A model generated the notes under the pieces. The model was not told the DNA's origin, searched no databases, and saw only the letters and a program-made list of their open reading frames with translations. The translations under genes and the position numbers were made by a program. DNA of 64,000 nucleotides from Mucilaginibacter flavidus (lineage in GTDB: Bacteria; Bacteroidota; Bacteroidia; Sphingobacteriales; Sphingobacteriaceae). The stretch covers positions 142,325 through 206,324 of the forward strand of contig NZ_JAMXOE010000010.1 of the NCBI RefSeq assembly GCF_024055575.1. Direction: 5' to 3'. Shown here piece after piece: positions 9,245-18,096 of the stretch; the first letter of the stretch is position 1, and every line of letters begins with the position of its first letter.

Positions 9245-10435
9245 TTATTCATTAATCGCCTTCACACCCGGCAATTCCTTGCCTTCCATATACTCTAGCA
9301 ATGCCCCGCCGCCGGTTGACACGTAGCTCACGTCATCGGTCATGCCAAATTTGGCCACAGCTGCAGCAGAATCGCCACCGCCGATAAGCGAAAATGCGCC
9401 ATTGTCGGTAGCTTTAGCCACTGCATCGGCAATGGCTTTTGTACCCGCCAAAAATTTCTCCATTTCAAAAACGCCCATCGGGCCGTTCCAAAGTATAGTT
9501 TTTGATTCTTCAACAACCTTGCTGAATAGTTTAATAGTTTCAGGGCCAATATCCAATCCCATCCAGTTATCCGGGATTTTGCCTGTTTTTGCAATATCAG
9601 TTTTTGCATCGTTCGAAAATGCATCGGCAATAACATTATCTACGGGTAATAACAGGTTTACGCCTTTTTCTTTTGCTTTTTTAACCAGGCTAAGAGCCAG
9701 ATCAAGTTTGTCGGCTTCAACCAATGATGTACCAATAGTACCGCCATCGGCTTTAGCGAAAGTGTAAGCCATGCCACCGCCTATTATAAGATTATCTACT
9801 TTATCAAGCAGTTTTTCTATCAGCTCGATCTTGTCAGACACTTTTGAACCGCCCATAATGGCAGTAAATGGCTTTGGGGCATTGTTTAATATCTTTTCGG
9901 CGTTTTGCAATTCGGCAGCCATCAGGTAGCCAAAGTATTTGGCATTAGTGAAAAATTGTGCAATTATAGCTGTCGAAGCGTGTGCGCGGTGTGCTGTACC
10001 AAATGCATCGTTAACGTAAATATCGCCCAGTTTTGAAAGTTTTTTAGCAAAATCCTTGTCTCCTTTTTCCTCCTCTTTATAAAAGCGTAGGTTTTCGAGC
10101 AACAGCACCTCGCCTTTACCCAGGGCCTTTGCTTTGCTTTCAGCGGCGGCGCCAATGCAGTCATCTGCAAACTGAACCTGTTGGCCCAATAAATCAGATA
10201 AATGCGAAACTATATGCTTCAATGAATATTTTTCTTCAGGTCCGCCTTTTGGCCTGCCCAGGTGTGACATCAGGATAACTGCCCCGCCGTCATTCAATAT
10301 TTTTTTTATCGTCGGCAATGCTGCCGTCATCCGGTTATCGTCGGTAATGTTATAGTTTTCATCAAGAGGAACGTTAAAGTCAACCCTTATGAGGGCTTTT
10401 TTTCCTGAAAAGCTAATTTGATCTACTGTTTTCAT
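9245..10435 (-). CDS. pgk: Phosphoglycerate kinase
   Basis: Transfers phosphate from 1,3-bisphosphoglycerate to ADP in glycolysis; cytosolic. At 396 residues it has the family length. Visible signatures are RVDFNVPLDENYNITDDNR near residue 17 (substrate arm), LMSHLGRPKGGPE, LLENLRFYKEEEKGD, the hinge segment AIMGGSKVSDKI, and the C-terminal nucleotide loop LIGGGDSAAAVAKFG. A 13-bp tandem repeat occupies the leader. It ends at a minus-strand terminator. High confidence. Confidence 0.97.
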   Translation of the reverse strand: MKTVDQISFSGKKALIRVDFNVPLDENYNITDDNRMTAALPTIKKILNDGGAVILMSHLGRPKGGPEEKYSLKHIVSHLSDLLGQQVQFADDCIGAAAESKAKALGKGEVLLLENLRFYKEEEKGDKDFAKKLSKLGDIYVNDAFGTAHRAHASTAIIAQFFTNAKYFGYLMAAELQNAEKILNNAPKPFTAIMGGSKVSDKIELIEKLLDKVDNLIIGGGMAYTFAKADGGTIGTSLVEADKLDLALSLVKKAKEKGVNLLLPVDNVIADAFSNDAKTDIAKTGKIPDNWMGLDIGPETIKLFSKVVEESKTILWNGPMGVFEMEKFLAGTKAIADAVAKATDNGAFSLIGGGDSAAAVAKFGMTDDVSYVSTGGGALLEYMEGKELPGVKAINE

Positions 10436-10443
10436 AATGTTTG

Positions 10444-10475
10444 ATGCAAATGGTTAATGCAAATGGTTAATGCAA
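10444..10475. repeat. 13-bp tandem repeat in the pgk leader
   Basis: ATGCAAATGGTTA occurs twice in a row (10444-10456, 10457-10469) and begins a third time (ATGCAA), immediately upstream of the pgk start codon. It could be slippage-prone or a binding site. Confidence 0.7.
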
Positions 10476-10559
10476 GCGATTTTTCGAGCCGCCAAATTCA
10501 GCATTTTAATTCCAAATTGGAAAGTAAATGTTAAAAAGGTGTTTTAATTAATAAAAACA

Positions 10560-10997
10560 TCACTGAATTTTAACATACATTACATAATGAGGACCTATGT
10601 CGGGTACTTCAAACTCAGGGGGAATTGTTTCAAACCCCATATTCAAATAAAATTGGCGGGCACTTTTACGCGCATTACACCACAAATAATTTGCTTTTTG
10701 CCCGTGCAGATAAACTATTGCAAAATTTAACAACTGGTTACCCAGGCCTCTGCCCCGGTATTCATCGACTGTCGCCATGCCGCGTAACTGGTACCCAACG
10801 CCTGTAAACTCTCCATAAGCCTGCGGATGAAAGGACGCTATGCAAACAAGTTCATCTCCAACATAATAACCCAAATGAAATGCACCGGGTAACGTGTCAG
10901 TTGGAAAAATGCATTCTTCGTGGCTTAGTTTCCCTTCGCGCAAAACGTTGTTTCGTATGGCTAATAGTGTATTATCAATCTTAATAAACTTAATCAT
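10560..10997 (-). CDS. GNAT family N-acetyltransferase
   Basis: A 145-residue GCN5-related acetyltransferase from the start at 10997 (MIKFIKIDN). The frame runs open for another 57 codons upstream, but that stretch has no family character. Visible are YQLRGMATVDEYRGRGLGNQLL, which contains the acetyl-CoA pyrophosphate loop (R-G-x-G-L-G near residue 95), and the C-terminal CNARKSARQFYLNMGF, the strand 5/helix segment typical of the family. The substrate is unknown. It is a single gene with a divergent lipoprotein gene upstream. Confidence 0.87.
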   Translation of the reverse strand: MIKFIKIDNTLLAIRNNVLREGKLSHEECIFPTDTLPGAFHLGYYVGDELVCIASFHPQAYGEFTGVGYQLRGMATVDEYRGRGLGNQLLNFAIVYLHGQKANYLWCNARKSARQFYLNMGFETIPPEFEVPDIGPHYVMYVKIQ

Positions 10998-11203
10998 GGT
11001 TTTTAAATAACTCCCGCGAGGCAAAAATGGCCAATTTTTCCCCAACGGTGCTAACTTATCGCCACGAGTTAATGCTACCACAAACGCGGTCTCCGGGCAA
11101 ATAAGTGCCATTTCGGCGTCAATAGGCGGTTTTTTACAGCTTCGGTAAGAATAGCACAAGTATTGCATTAATATTTACGCAGGGCCTATAGAATCACAAT
11201 ATT

Positions 11204-11851
11204 ATGAAAACAGTATTTTCGTTATTATTAATTTCCGTTATTCTTTGGGGCTGCAGCAAGAAAGCTGATATAACGCCTGTAAAATCAACAGATACGAGCA
11301 AAACTGCCGGCCCTACAAATCCCATTTCGGCAAAACCAGATTCGACTGTAAAATTAACAAATGACGACACCGCACATATGGCCGCCTTTATTATCTATGC
11401 CCAAAAAGTTAAAACCAACGTATCGGGCAAAATCCTGGTGATGGCGTTTGACGAAAATGTGAATATTTTTTTACTGGCTGAAGGGTATCAAAAAACTTCG
11501 GCCATACATTTGAACGAGGACTGGAAAAAAACGTCGCTGGCAGCTTTTGATTTTACAACGGTAAACCAAGACGGCCAAACCACATTTAACTCAATAGATG
11601 ATAACTTAAACAATGTGAAGTTTAAGACTATATCAGATACCACCATAAACGGGGTCCATGTAAAAAAAGTTAATGTTCACCGCAAACTTACTTTTTCTAA
11701 AGTTTACGGGTCGGCCGATCTGGCAACTGATCAGCAAAACCTGCTGCTTGCCAAAACCGATGAGTTGATTACTTTTTCATCGTACACCTATTATAATCAG
11801 AAAAATTACCCTGTTACCAGCGCTGTTGCGTACGTGCAGTATGTGAAGTAA
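11204..11851 (+). CDS. Hypothetical lipoprotein
   Basis: 215 residues beginning with a lipoprotein signal peptide whose lipobox is LWGC (Cys17), so the mature protein should be lipid-anchored in the envelope. A low-complexity Thr/Ser/Lys linker (to ~residue 45) precedes a soluble domain of alternating strands with no recognised motif. Its stop codon is directly followed by a word-type inverted repeat shared with the convergent gap gene. Function unknown. Confidence 0.75.
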   Translation: MKTVFSLLLISVILWGCSKKADITPVKSTDTSKTAGPTNPISAKPDSTVKLTNDDTAHMAAFIIYAQKVKTNVSGKILVMAFDENVNIFLLAEGYQKTSAIHLNEDWKKTSLAAFDFTTVNQDGQTTFNSIDDNLNNVKFKTISDTTINGVHVKKVNVHRKLTFSKVYGSADLATDQQNLLLAKTDELITFSSYTYYNQKNYPVTSAVAYVQYVK

Positions 11852-11962
11852 GTTGATTAAGTTAGATTAGGTTGACTTGGTTGATTAGGTTATGTACTTC
11901 GTAGCATGTAATGTTTGACGGCTGCAATATTCACCTAACTCAATCAACTTAATCCAACTTTA
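11850..11962. repeat. TTGATTAG-family word inverted repeat overlapping the 3' end of gap
   Basis: Left words AGTTGATTAAGTTAGATTAG and TTGATTAGGTTA face right words CACCTAACTCAATCAACTTA and ATCCAACTT. The right arm supplies the last codons (VGLS) and the TGA stop of gap on the minus strand, so the repeat reaches into a coding sequence. Confidence 0.65.
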
Positions 11963-12957
11963 TCAATATATAAACTAATCCTCTCCACCAAATCAGCAAG
12001 GCGGCCCGAGTAGCCCATTTCGTTATCATACCAGCCCACAACTTTTACCAGGCCACCAACTATCGAAGTAAGCTGAGCATCAAAGATGCAACTGTGGGTG
12101 TTGCCTAATATATCAGTCGATACGATTGGGTCTTCGGTGTATTCCAAAACATTCTTCATTGCGCCCTCTGCCGCCTGTTTAAAAGCTATGTTTATAGCTT
12201 CAACGGTAGGTTGTTTTTTGAGGCTGCAGGTAAAATCAGTTAGTGAGCCATTTAGCACAGGTACTCGTATTCCCGCCCCACCGAGCCGGCCCTCCAAATG
12301 CGGGAAGATGGCCGTTATGGCTTTAGCAGCCCCGGTGGTAGTTGGAATAATTGAACCGGACGCGGCCCTTGCCCTGCGTAGATCTTTGTGCGGCGCATCG
12401 TGCAGGCTTTGATCGCCCGTCATGGAGTGCACGGTGGTGATATAACCATCAATAATGCCCCAGTTAGTGTCAAGTATTTTAACCATGGCTGCAACATTAT
12501 TAGTGGTACATGATGCGTTTGATAAAATTGGTGACGTAAGATCAATTTGCCCATCGTTAACGCCGAGTACAACTGTAGGTATACCTTTATCACTGGCGGG
12601 AGCAGATATAATTACTTGCTTAGCCCCGGCTACTAAGTGCTGTTCGGCACCCTGCTTTGAGGTGAATTTGCCGGTTGATTCTATTACCAAATCGATATCC
12701 AGCTCTTTCCACGGCAAATTTGACGGACTCGCTTCGGTAAGAATTTTTATAGCGTGGCCGTTAACAATTAAATGGTTTTCGTCAAAATCAACTGTTCCTT
12801 TAAAGCCACGATGTACTGAGTCGTATTTAAAAAGGTGTGCAAGGGTTTTGGTATCTGCAAGGTCGTTAATGGCAACAACTGCTATATTTTCCCGGGTTAA
12901 AATATTACGTAAAAATACACGGCCTATACGCCCGAAGCCGTTTATGGCAATTCTCAT
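11944..12957 (-). CDS. gap: Type I glyceraldehyde-3-phosphate dehydrogenase
   Basis: Oxidises glyceraldehyde 3-phosphate with NAD+ and phosphate to 1,3-bisphosphoglycerate, cytosolic. The Rossmann motif INGFGRIGR (residues 5-13) and catalytic segment SNASCTTNN with Cys150 are intact; SMTGDQ, ARAASGSIIPTTTGAAKA and the C-terminal WYDNEMGYSGRL follow in order. 337 residues, normal length. The extreme C-terminus (VGLS) lies in the adjacent inverted repeat, so the original stop may have been slightly different. Single gene. Confidence 0.96.
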   Translation of the reverse strand: MRIAINGFGRIGRVFLRNILTRENIAVVAINDLADTKTLAHLFKYDSVHRGFKGTVDFDENHLIVNGHAIKILTEASPSNLPWKELDIDLVIESTGKFTSKQGAEQHLVAGAKQVIISAPASDKGIPTVVLGVNDGQIDLTSPILSNASCTTNNVAAMVKILDTNWGIIDGYITTVHSMTGDQSLHDAPHKDLRRARAASGSIIPTTTGAAKAITAIFPHLEGRLGGAGIRVPVLNGSLTDFTCSLKKQPTVEAINIAFKQAAEGAMKNVLEYTEDPIVSTDILGNTHSCIFDAQLTSIVGGLVKVVGWYDNEMGYSGRLADLVERISLYIDKVGLS

Positions 12958-13052
12958 AGTAGCGGTTTATATGGCAACAAATTTACGGTTTAACAATCAG
13001 AGACAAGAAAGAACCGTGGCAATAGGATTTTAATATTACAATAAAATAAAAA

Positions 13053-13072
13053 AGCCGGGATATTTCCCGGCT
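13053..13072 (-). terminator. Terminator of the WecA/TagO-type gene
   Basis: A perfect 8-bp GC-rich stem (AGCCGGGA with TCCCGGCT) and 4-nt loop, followed on the minus strand by a T-run (complement of the AAAA tract at 13048-13052). Confidence 0.85.
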
Positions 13073-13101
13073 CCGTTGTTGTTGTTATTTATTGCTTGCA
13101 A

Positions 13102-14205
13102 TCAAACAAATAAATTCCGGAGTGCCAGGCTTTCGCGTTCTTTTGAGCGAAGAAAAAAGGTGATCAACCAGTTAAACGCCATGGACATTAATACAATTAA
13201 AATAATAAGTACTGTATTGCCATATTCTTTTAATAACAGTACCATAAATATGGTTAAAATATTAGCGGCAGTTAAAATAAGCGTAGTTTGTAAATGGCTG
13301 AAACCCAGTTTTAACATGCGGTGATGTATGTGATTACGATCGGCTACAAAAGGAGAGCCGCCGTTTGCAATACGCACAACAAAAACTCTGATTGTATCAA
13401 ATATGGGGCCTATCAAAATGGCAACTGCCAGTGCCGGGGCCTCGTAGATTCCGGGCAGATTGTTAGGGGCAAGCATATTTACCTGGATAAACTTTAATGC
13501 CATTACTGCCGATATTAAGCCAATCAGCAATGAGCCGGTATCGCCCATAAATATTTTAGCGGGCGTAATATTAAAGCGTAAAAAGCCTAAAATTGAGCCG
13601 GACATTGCAAATGAAACTGCCGCCAACTCATACTGCTTAATGTATATGAATAATATTGCAAAGGCGCCGTTTGCTATGATTCCGGTAGTAGCGGCGAGAC
13701 CGTCGATACCATCAATCAAATTGAAAGCGTTAACCACCAGCAGGATTAATAAAATTGACAGACCGGCGCTTACTACGTATGGCATCTCGTAAATTCCAAA
13801 TACTCCATACATACCCGTAAGGCGAATATCGCCCAGTATCACCAATATGGCACAAACAACAAATTGTATTACAAATTTTGTATTAGAGTTTACACCCGAA
13901 AGATCGTCTTTTATACCCATCGCAAACAATATAATACATGCAGTAAGCAAGTAATTTATCGGTAACGATTTATCAGTCATACAAAACAGGAGTGAAGTTA
14001 TAGTAAAACCAACAAAAATAGCTACCCCGCCCAACCTTGGTATACCGTGGTCATGCTCTTTTCTGAAATGTCCAAGGTCATCGTATAGGTGGCGAAAGCG
14101 GGCTACGTGTAAAATTGATGGGATTGCAAATGAAGTTATCAGCAGGGATACGGCGATAATGAAAATGTAATATATAAATGTGTAATTATGTAGAAAATCC
14201 ATCAT
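13102..14205 (-). CDS. Undecaprenyl-phosphate HexNAc-1-phosphate transferase (WecA/TagO type)
   Basis: An integral membrane enzyme of the MraY/WecA superfamily that loads a sugar-1-phosphate (commonly GlcNAc-1-P) on undecaprenyl phosphate to start a surface polysaccharide. At 367 residues with about 10-11 membrane segments it fits the family. Family motifs are present: the Asp pair in GIKDDLSGV, NAFNLIDGIDGLAA, IFMGDTGSLLIG, and the cytoplasmic histidine loop DRNHIHHRML that separates WecA-like enzymes from MraY. It neighbours a glycosyltransferase remnant and polytopic membrane proteins, consistent with a surface glycan locus. The exact sugar is not determinable. Confidence 0.9.
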   Translation of the reverse strand: MMDFLHNYTFIYYIFIIAVSLLITSFAIPSILHVARFRHLYDDLGHFRKEHDHGIPRLGGVAIFVGFTITSLLFCMTDKSLPINYLLTACIILFAMGIKDDLSGVNSNTKFVIQFVVCAILVILGDIRLTGMYGVFGIYEMPYVVSAGLSILLILLVVNAFNLIDGIDGLAATTGIIANGAFAILFIYIKQYELAAVSFAMSGSILGFLRFNITPAKIFMGDTGSLLIGLISAVMALKFIQVNMLAPNNLPGIYEAPALAVAILIGPIFDTIRVFVVRIANGGSPFVADRNHIHHRMLKLGFSHLQTTLILTAANILTIFMVLLLKEYGNTVLIILIVLMSMAFNWLITFFLRSKERESLALRNLFV

Positions 14206-14319
14206 CTTTAATCGTTTACGCTAATTATACAATAGTTAAATTTAGTGAGTGCAAGTAAATAACAATTGTTAAGTTACCCATCCACTTATTATTAACATAT
14301 TAACATTATTTCATGCTGA

Positions 14320-15043
14320 TTAAAAGTATTGAGTTATCTTACGTATCGGCTTAACTATTAATGCTATAAAAGGGAGCCTGATACCGTTATTCCTCATGGC
14401 CTTCAAATCAAAGAACATTCTTTTTACGCGGGCGGTTATACTTTTGTTGCTCTTTCCGCCTAATTTCATCTTAATTATTATTTTTTTTAAATAAAATGTA
14501 GTTAACTTATTGACATACAGGTATCTTGTCATTAATTCATAATCTGCTGCAGTTCCATAATCAAGGCGATAAAGGCCGAATTGATCAAATAAATTGCGTC
14601 TGCAGTAAAACGTTGGGTGTGGTGGCATCCATCCGAATTCGAGCTTTCTGCGCGAAATTTGTCCCGAGCGCCATTTTCGGACAACAGCACCTTTTTCGTT
14701 TATATAATCAAGATCGCCATAAATAATATCTGCATTATATTTGCGAAAAGCGTCTGCAATATGGCTTAATACCGAATTATCGGTAAAATAATCATCGGCA
14801 TTCAACATGCCAACAATATCCCCGGTGGCTAATTTGATGCCTTTGTTCATCGCATCGTATATCCCGAGGTCCGGCTCCGAAACAAAATGATTTACATAAT
14901 GTGCATAATTATTAATGATGTTGATAGTTTTATCCGTCGAACCTCCGTCGATAATTATATATTCGATGTCGGTATAATTCTGGCTTTTAACTGACTCAAT
15001 GCAGCTTTTTATGGTGCTTTCGGCGTTAAAACAAACGATACCC
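14320..15043 (-). pseudogene. Family 2 glycosyltransferase lacking its N-terminus
   Basis: From about 15043 downward the minus strand encodes a GT2 enzyme: CFNAESTIKSCIESV, the IIIDGGSTDKTINII nucleotide-binding segment, SEPDLGIYDAMNKG, then GMLNADD with the metal-binding DxD-like site, and a normal C-terminus. The first strand and the initiation codon are missing: upstream of IVCFNAE the frame continues into unrelated residues (HKHRYYRYQKSG) to a stop near 15137 with no ATG or GTG. An internal Met at 14850 could start only a fragment lacking the nucleotide site. The break coincides with the 5' break of the divergent membrane protein, so one deletion or a chimeric join explains both. Confidence 0.8.
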
Positions 15044-15048
15044 GATTT

Positions 15049-15354
15049 TTGATACCGGTAATACCTGTGTTTATGTACCTTTTGTATACTTACCTGGTTA
15101 AGTTTATTAAGGTGCGCTACCTCAAAACTATCCCCCTGTTAATTTATATCTCGTTCGGTTTTTTAAGTTTGGCTTATTCCGATGCCATATCGTTAAACAA
15201 AACGTTCTTTTTAAAGCACTACGGCGCCGACCCTACGCTGACGGAAAAATACCGTATACATTTCGAAGATTTAAAGCTTAACACAAATAAAAGGCCGGTT
15301 TATAACATAAACGATAACAACGTGCTATTCCTTCTTGAAAAATATGAGCGCTAA
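15049..15354 (+). pseudogene. C-terminal remnant of a polytopic membrane protein
   Basis: About 100 residues: two hydrophobic helices (FMYLLYTYLVKF and LLIYISFGFLSLAY) and a soluble tail ending in NDNNVLFLLEKYER. A true start is not obvious (TTG at 15049 or ATG at 15073), and the frame stays open upstream into the truncated GT2 region on the other strand, so it looks like the 3' end of a larger membrane gene, perhaps a GT-C-type transferase. Its stop overlaps the ATG of the next gene (15344), which suggests the two were translated together. Confidence 0.6.
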
Positions 15355-16924
15355 TCAAAAATCCCCTCACAAAACTATTTTAATAATTATTAGTGTGGTT
15401 GTGGTATTGCTGGGCGTGCTGCTGGTTTTAATCCCACCGGCGCTTTTTCCTGATCCGGCCAACGGTTTCCATGTTTTGCGCTGCATGCAGCTGGGCGGGC
15501 CTTTTAATACCATGGTAGCGCCCGACCAAAGCGACATCGCCCAAAACTATACTGAATTTATCACATGGTGGGCCCCAGGGCAATACTTGGTGCCGTATTT
15601 TTTTAAATTGATTGCAGGCGTTAATACAGGGCAAGCCATGGCAATAACTGTGGCGTTGGCACAACTGTGCGGATTGGCCGGCTTTTACAGCTTCTTTAAA
15701 AAAATCGGGTTTACGCCGACGATATCAGCGTTAAGCCTTTTATTTATCATCTGCCAAGTTGCGTTTTTTGTTCCATATGTTTTTTATACCGGGGGAGAGG
15801 TTTTGCTTTTTGCTTTTGAAGGTTGGTTCTTATATGGATGTGTTGCGCTGCAAAAGCAGGATTGGAAGCTGTTGCTTTTCGTGCTTCTATCCGGTTGGAT
15901 GGGCTTCTTCTTTAAATCTTCTTTTTTATGGATGTATATCGCAGGGCTTTTCTGCTTGTGGGCACGGCTATCATTAAGTAGCCAAGGTATAGTTGAATGG
16001 CTAAAGAAGGGGTTATGGATAGGTGTGCCTGCTGCATTATCGCTTGCAGCTATTTATATATTATTCCTTTCAAAAGGACAAAGCCCGGCGACGGTTTCAA
16101 AAGGGTTTAAACTAACTACAGCTACATTTAGCTTCCCGCTGTCAACCCCGCTGCTTTCAGGATTCTCATTGGATGATTTTTTTCATGGGCTGTTGTATAA
16201 TTTTGGGAAACCCATGTTTAGTCATTTCTGGTCGGTTGCGATTGTATTTAGTTTGGCCATATTAAGCTTGTTGTTGATTTGGACATTGATAAAATCTGTC
16301 CACAATAATAACTACCGGCTTTTTATTTTCGTTTTTTACTTCGGTGCATTATTGTTTTTTGGATTTGCTTATCTAAAGCAACTTAACATATCTTACGAGG
16401 CCCGGCATTTCCGTATTATTGGTATACTGATAGCGCCGGGATTGATTTACGTGGTAAGCAGGTTAAAGCGTGGGTATCAACTGGCGTTTACGGTGGTTTG
16501 CTTGGGCATTGCAGGTTATAGCGTTAATTATGTGATCAAAGGGTATAATATTAACCAAAATCAAAGCGCAAAAGGCACAACCGGTATATCCCAGATTAAC
16601 ATCGACCAACAATCATTAAACGCCATCATGAAATTGGATAGGGAGAACAAAGACGCAACATTTGTTTTCATAGCCAACGACGTTAGCCTGGAGGTAATGC
16701 ATAATCGTGTCATCAACCTTTCGCCGATTGGCGACGACTACAAAATCGACATAGATGATTACAAGTATGATGGTTTTGCCGGTCCGCTGTTCATTATACT
16801 GCCCGAAACCTACAATGGACCAAAGGAGAAGCTGGTAATGAAGAGTTTTCCAGGTTATACTGGTTTTAACCTTTCTATGTTAAGCGATAAGTACGTGTTG
16901 TATGAGGCGAGGATGAAGAGGTAG
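15344..16924 (+). CDS. Polytopic membrane protein, possible GT-C-type transferase
   Basis: About 526 residues from the ATG at 15344. There are roughly ten or eleven hydrophobic helices (first at ~10-35) and a C-terminal soluble domain of about 120 residues (NQNQSAKG to the end). After the first helix comes FPDPANGFHVLRCMQLGG, an acidic first-loop segment like that seen in GT-C glycosyltransferases; this is suggestive only. The overlap with the preceding remnant and the nearby WecA-type gene point to surface glycan assembly. No Wzx/Wzy signature was recognised. Function is inferred from context. Confidence 0.65.
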   Translation: MSANQKSPHKTILIIISVVVVLLGVLLVLIPPALFPDPANGFHVLRCMQLGGPFNTMVAPDQSDIAQNYTEFITWWAPGQYLVPYFFKLIAGVNTGQAMAITVALAQLCGLAGFYSFFKKIGFTPTISALSLLFIICQVAFFVPYVFYTGGEVLLFAFEGWFLYGCVALQKQDWKLLLFVLLSGWMGFFFKSSFLWMYIAGLFCLWARLSLSSQGIVEWLKKGLWIGVPAALSLAAIYILFLSKGQSPATVSKGFKLTTATFSFPLSTPLLSGFSLDDFFHGLLYNFGKPMFSHFWSVAIVFSLAILSLLLIWTLIKSVHNNNYRLFIFVFYFGALLFFGFAYLKQLNISYEARHFRIIGILIAPGLIYVVSRLKRGYQLAFTVVCLGIAGYSVNYVIKGYNINQNQSAKGTTGISQINIDQQSLNAIMKLDRENKDATFVFIANDVSLEVMHNRVINLSPIGDDYKIDIDDYKYDGFAGPLFIILPETYNGPKEKLVMKSFPGYTGFNLSMLSDKYVLYEARMKR

Positions 16925-17003
16925 TTGATTGGGTTGATTAAGTTTTTGTGCGGGTCTGATTTCTTAGCCTAATCAACCACTCACTTAATCAACCTAATCA
17001 ACT
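16922..17003. repeat. TTGATTAG-family word inverted repeat
   Basis: Left arm AGTTGATTGGGTTGATTAAG; right arm words CCTAATCAACCACTCACTTA and ATCAACCTAATCAACTT. It lies between two convergent genes and belongs to the same word family as 11850-11962 and 34446-34534. Confidence 0.7.
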
Positions 17004-17005
17004 TC

Positions 17006-18004
17006 TTACCCATTAATCTCTTTCCACAACAAATCCTTCAGCTCATCGATGTTTTTCTGGGCTACTGATGATATAAAAATAGAGGGGACATCCGTTGGAA
17101 GTTCCTTTTTCATTTCTGCCATCAGCTCATCGTCGAGCATATCCGATTTGGTTACGGCCAGCACTCTTGGTTTATCGAGCATTTCGGGGTTATATTCCTT
17201 CAGTTCGTGCAGTAATATGTGGTATTCTTCTTTTATGCTGCGATTGGTATCCGCAGGCACCATAAACAGCAATACCGAGTTGCGTTCAATGTGCCTCAAA
17301 AACCTAAAACCTAAACCTTTGCCTTGTGATGCACCTTCAATTATGCCCGGTATATCGGCCATGACAAACGACTTTCCACCCCTGTAGGCTACTATACCCA
17401 GGTTGGGTACAATAGTAGTGAACGGGTAATCGGCAATCTCGGGCTTCGCAGCCGATACTACTGAAAGCAAGGTTGATTTACCGGCGTTCGGGAAGCCCAC
17501 CAGGCCAACATCGGCCAGTATTTTCAACTCCAGTACGTTCCACTCTTCTTTGCCGTCTTCACCGGGTTGGGCAAACCGCGGGGTTTGCAGGGTTGGCGTT
17601 TTAAAGTGCCAGTTACCCAGGCCGCCGCGACCGCCGTCTGTTAATATTCTTGTTTCGCCGTCGGTAGTTATTTCAAACAGTGTTTCGCCTGTTTCGGCGT
17701 TTTTGGCTATGGTACCCAGCGGCACTTCCAATATTTCGTCCATGCCGGTTTTGCCGCTCTTCAACGAGCTGCCGCCAGCGCCGCCGTCACCGGCTATAAC
17801 ATGCTTACGGAATTTAAGGTGCAAAAGTGTCCATAGTTGGGCATTGCCCTTAACAATAACATGACCGCCCCTGCCGCCGTCGCCACCATCCGGGCCGCCT
17901 TTAGCTGTAAATTTATCCCGGTGCAAATGAGATGAACCCGCCCCTCCGTGGCCGCTGCGGCAACAGATTTTCACATAATCAACAAAATTTGAACCTTGAG
18001 ACAT
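17006..18004 (-). CDS. obg: GTPase Obg/CgtA
   Basis: An essential GTPase bound to the 50S subunit in late ribosome assembly and stress control. From MSQGSNF at 18004 it is 332 residues: glycine-rich Obg fold (GGPDGGDGGRGG, residues ~37-48; GDGGAGGSS), then the G domain with P-loop GFPNAGKST (~170-178), DIPGIIEGA switch II and a TKSD-type base-specificity motif (AVTKSDML). No OCT extension is present. An 18-codon in-frame extension to 18058 encodes repeat-derived residues and is not included. Runs in the same direction as adk upstream of it. Confidence 0.95.
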   Translation of the reverse strand: MSQGSNFVDYVKICCRSGHGGAGSSHLHRDKFTAKGGPDGGDGGRGGHVIVKGNAQLWTLLHLKFRKHVIAGDGGAGGSSLKSGKTGMDEILEVPLGTIAKNAETGETLFEITTDGETRILTDGGRGGLGNWHFKTPTLQTPRFAQPGEDGKEEWNVLELKILADVGLVGFPNAGKSTLLSVVSAAKPEIADYPFTTIVPNLGIVAYRGGKSFVMADIPGIIEGASQGKGLGFRFLRHIERNSVLLFMVPADTNRSIKEEYHILLHELKEYNPEMLDKPRVLAVTKSDMLDDELMAEMKKELPTDVPSIFISSVAQKNIDELKDLLWKEING

Positions 18005-18007
18005 AAT

Positions 18008-18096
18008 TTTTATTTCGGATTGCGGATGTTCGATTTCGGATTTACCTGATAAATCCAAAATATAAAATTCCGAAATGGGAATTCCGAAATCCGAAA
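18008..18096. repeat. ATTTCGGATT-family word inverted repeat between adk and obg
   Basis: Left words TATTTCGGATTGCGG and GATTTCGGATTT face right words ATTCCGAAATGGGAATTCCG and AAATCCGAAATC. Segments such as TCCGAAATCCGAAATC recur inside mqnD at 34842-34868, showing a dispersed family. Confidence 0.75.

Noticed and set aside
10998..11168. 57-codon N-terminal extension of the GNAT protein
   Set aside because: It adds a Cys/Pro-rich stretch not found in the acetyltransferase fold. The Met at 10997 begins the first strand.
18005..18058. 18-codon N-terminal extension of Obg
   Set aside because: The residues are repeat-derived (GKSEIEHPQSEIKI) and the Obg fold begins at MSQGSNFVDYV.
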